From DASVDK01 sp036562265 [NCBI: Thermodesulfobacteriota bacterium] (GTDB lineage: Bacteria; DASVDK01), in contig DATCKS010000602.1 of assembly GCA_036562265.1 (NCBI GenBank), forward strand, positions 1 to 6,925: 6,925 nt of DNA. The letters run 5' to 3'. Made by a program: the position numbers and the translations under genes. The notes beneath the pieces were generated by a model that was given only the letters and a program-made list of their open reading frames with translations, made no database searches and was not told the DNA's origin. Positions 5,927 to 6,925 of the stretch are shown piece after piece (the first letter of the stretch is position 1; every line of letters starts with the position of its first letter).

Positions 5927-5970
5927 GACGGCCATGGCCGGGCGTCGAATCGGTATCCCGACGGGCCGTC
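5927..5970 (+). repeat. Nested inverted repeats between polA and the sigma-factor gene
   Basis: GACGGCC (5927-5933) pairs with GGCCGTC (5964-5970). Inside, CGTCG (5943-5947) pairs with CGACG (5959-5963), stacking directly on the outer stem on the 3' side and leaving a 9-nt bulge on the 5' side. CGGCCATGGCCG (5929-5940) is also a separate perfect palindrome that would compete. No T-tract follows. It may end polA transcription or fold over the sigma-gene promoter. The pairing is seen; the role is unknown. Confidence 0.4.
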
Positions 5971-5974
5971 TAAC
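5947..5974 (+). promoter_or_regulatory. Candidate promoter of the ECF sigma gene
   Basis: GAATCG (5947-5952), a 16-nt spacer and TCTAA (5969-5973) resemble the spacing and -10 of RpoE-type promoters (GAACTT, 16, TCTRA), which would mean autoregulation. The -35 matches in only three of six positions. The same -10 read as TCTAAC is also four of six to TATAAT. Either way the start would lie about 3 nt before the ATG at 5984, and there is no Shine-Dalgarno. Confidence 0.3.
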
Positions 5975-5983
5975 GGGCGTGAC

Positions 5984-6547
5984 ATGAGCCGGCCGCCCGG
6001 GGGACCCTCGCCGGCCGACCACGACCTGGTAACCAGGGCCCGAAACGGGGACCGCGAGGCGTTCCGGGTCCTGGTCGAGCGCTACGAGGGGCGGGCGTAC
6101 GCCATCGCGTTCGGCCTCGTGGGGGACCGCGAGGACGCGCGGGAGATCGTCCAGGAGGCGTTCCTCAAGGCATACCGCACGCTCGGCGGCTTCCGCGGCG
6201 ACTCGAGCTTCTACACCTGGCTCTACCGGATCGTCGTCAACCTGGCGATCGACGCGCGGCGCAAGGAGCACCCGTCTCCACTGGAAGCCCCTGACCGCCT
6301 CGAGGACCGGGATTCCCCGAGCCCCTCGGACGACGCCTACCGCAGCGAGCTGCGCGCCGCGATCCTGGCCGCCATCGACGACCTGCCCCCGGAGCAGCGG
6401 GCGGCGATCGTCCTGCGCGAGCTGGAGGGGCTGTCGTACGCGGAGATCGCGGAGGTGGAGCAGGTGCCGATCGGGACGGTGATGTCCCGGCTGTTCTACG
6501 CGCGCCGGAAGCTCCAGAACGCCCTGGCGCGCTACCGGGGCACGTGA
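5984..6547 (+). CDS. ECF-subfamily RNA polymerase sigma factor (sigma-70 family)
   Basis: This 187-residue protein has the two-domain ECF layout. Region 2 covers about residues 14-93, with NGDREAFRVLVERY (21-34), DREDAREIVQEAFLKAY (48-64) for core binding, and FRGDSSFYTWLYRIVVNLAIDARRK (70-94) for -10 melting and recognition. A flexible acidic, Ser/Pro-rich linker spans 95-119. Region 4 covers about 122-182, with LPPEQRAAIVLRELEGLSY and the -35-binding helix-turn-helix AEIAEVEQVPIGTVMSRLFYARRKL. It resembles RpoE-like ECF groups controlled by zinc-finger anti-sigma factors, and one is encoded next. It would direct RNA polymerase to stress-type promoters on release. The ATG at 5984 is the only sensible start, and no ribosome binding site precedes it. 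It lies 67 nt after polA. The target regulon is not visible beyond possible autoregulation. Confidence 0.95.
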   Translation: MSRPPGGPSPADHDLVTRARNGDREAFRVLVERYEGRAYAIAFGLVGDREDAREIVQEAFLKAYRTLGGFRGDSSFYTWLYRIVVNLAIDARRKEHPSPLEAPDRLEDRDSPSPSDDAYRSELRAAILAAIDDLPPEQRAAIVLRELEGLSYAEIAEVEQVPIGTVMSRLFYARRKLQNALARYRGT

Positions 6548-6583
6548 TATGGAGCCCGGCGACCGTCCGGCCGCGACTATATG

Positions 6584-6589
6584 TATGAT
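6584..6589 (+). promoter_or_regulatory. Possible internal -10 element before the anti-sigma gene
   Basis: TATGAT (five of six to TATAAT) lies in a short AT-rich island (about 6576-6590) that stands out in this GC-rich DNA. The start would be near 6596, just before GTG 6600. No good -35 is seen, so it may be weak or fortuitous; it could let the anti-sigma gene be expressed apart from the sigma gene. Confidence 0.3.
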
Positions 6590-6599
6590 GGAGAGCACC

Positions 6600-6925
6600 G
6601 TGACCTGTAGCACTGTCGAGGCGCAGATCCACGCCTACCTGGACGGAGAGCTGGCCGAGCCGGAGCGCGCGGCGGCCGAGCGGCACCTCGCCGCCTGCGC
6701 GGCCTGCCGGGAGCGCCTTGCGGCCCTCGAGGGCCTGGGCCGGCTCCTGCGGCGCGAGCTCCTGGCCGCCGCCGGCCAGCCGCCGAGCGTCTGGCCCGCG
6801 ATCGAGCGCCGGCTCGGCGCCGTCGACGCGCCGGTCCGGGTCCCGGCTCGGAGGCCCGCGGCGCGCCCCGTCGGCCGCCGGCTCTTGCGTGCCGTCGTCC
6901 CCGCCGCGGCGGCCGCCGCGGCCGT
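6600..6925 (+). CDS. Zinc-finger (zf-HC2) anti-sigma factor, N-terminal part
   Basis: The frame starts at GTG 6600 and runs off the window with no stop, giving 108 complete codons. MTCSTVEAQIHAYLDGEL matches the start of ZAS/zf-HC2 anti-sigma factors. The zinc site is H29-L-A-A-C33-A-A-C36, with C3 as the likely fourth ligand in place of the histidine found in some relatives. These proteins hold their ECF sigma inactive at the membrane. After a helical Arg/Leu/Ala region comes a Pro/Arg stretch and then RRLLRAVVPAAAAAAA, probably the start of a transmembrane helix cut by the window end. GGAG (6590-6593) lies 6 nt upstream and supports GTG 6600. In-frame ATGs at 6549, 6585 and 6588 are alternatives; 6549 would begin one base after the sigma stop and add 17 unconserved residues. 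The adjacent ECF sigma is the obvious partner. Confidence 0.85.
   Translation, partial: MTCSTVEAQIHAYLDGELAEPERAAAERHLAACAACRERLAALEGLGRLLRRELLAAAGQPPSVWPAIERRLGAVDAPVRVPARRPAARPVGRRLLRAVVPAAAAAAA

Noticed and set aside
2230-5985. Very long minus-strand open frame (about 1250 codons) opposite polA
   Set aside because: It mirrors polA codons in GC-rich DNA. The translation is Arg/Gly/Glu-rich with no domain, and its end overlaps the UPF0173-like gene in another frame.
3435-5987. Long plus-strand open frame in a second frame of polA
   Set aside because: Arg/Ala/Pro-rich shadow of polA with no recognisable motif; the polA frame carries every conserved family block.
6903-6922. 20-nt perfect palindrome at the window end
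   Set aside because: It lies in the alanine-repeat coding stretch of the anti-sigma gene, where GCC/GCG codons give such symmetry easily.
1-6925. CRISPR arrays, insertion sequences, tRNA/rRNA genes, phage or defence genes
   Set aside because: No spaced direct repeats, transposase motifs, terminal repeats, cloverleaf-like sequence or recognisable defence domains were found on either strand.

Overview
The window is about 7 kb of very GC-rich bacterial DNA (roughly 70% GC by eye, with nearly all third codon positions G or C in the real genes). It looks like ordinary chromosome, not a phage or plasmid. There are no insertion sequences, tRNA, rRNA or CRISPR. Gene content (DNA polymerase I, ECF sigma factor with zinc-finger anti-sigma, Tat-exported metallo-beta-lactamase-fold protein, RDD membrane protein) suits a Gram-negative-type high-GC lineage such as the deltaproteobacterial or Rokubacteria/Methylomirabilota groups. 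That placement is a guess; no taxonomic marker is decisive.

Layout. Positions 1-60 hold the tail of an upstream gene. A doubtful 54-codon ORF (57-221) bridges it to an RDD-family membrane protein (218-634), with a start/stop overlap at both ends and several strong hairpins inside. Next, on the plus strand, come a NAPE-PLD/RomA-like MBL-fold hydrolase (705-1640), a perfect 24-nt palindrome, and an unusual small regulator (1694-2179) built from two tandem XRE-like HTH units, each ending in CxxC. Converging on it from the minus strand is a second MBL-fold hydrolase, UPF0173-like with a Tat signal (3050-2214). A short intergenic region of 91 nt holds divergent promoters for that gene and for polA (3142-5916). 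DNA polymerase I is full length, but its proofreading-site residues are replaced. An ECF sigma factor (5984-6547) and its probable zinc-finger anti-sigma factor (from 6600, cut by the window end) follow.

How it works together. The sigma/anti-sigma pair is a classic signalling unit. polA is a housekeeping gene that happens to sit beside it. The two MBL hydrolases flank the double-HTH protein, which may regulate one or both; this is inference only.

The most striking non-coding feature is that five plus-strand genes have a TANNNT-like or related -10 element ending only 7-11 nt before the start codon. This implies leaderless or near-leaderless transcripts. The best case is polA (TTGACG, 17 nt, TACAGT, then the ATG 7 nt past the hexamer). 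The minus-strand MBL gene instead has a strong Shine-Dalgarno and a short leader. No clearly new multi-gene system is evident. The best candidates for novelty are the double HTH-CxxC protein with the adjacent palindrome, and the coupled small ORF at the left edge.
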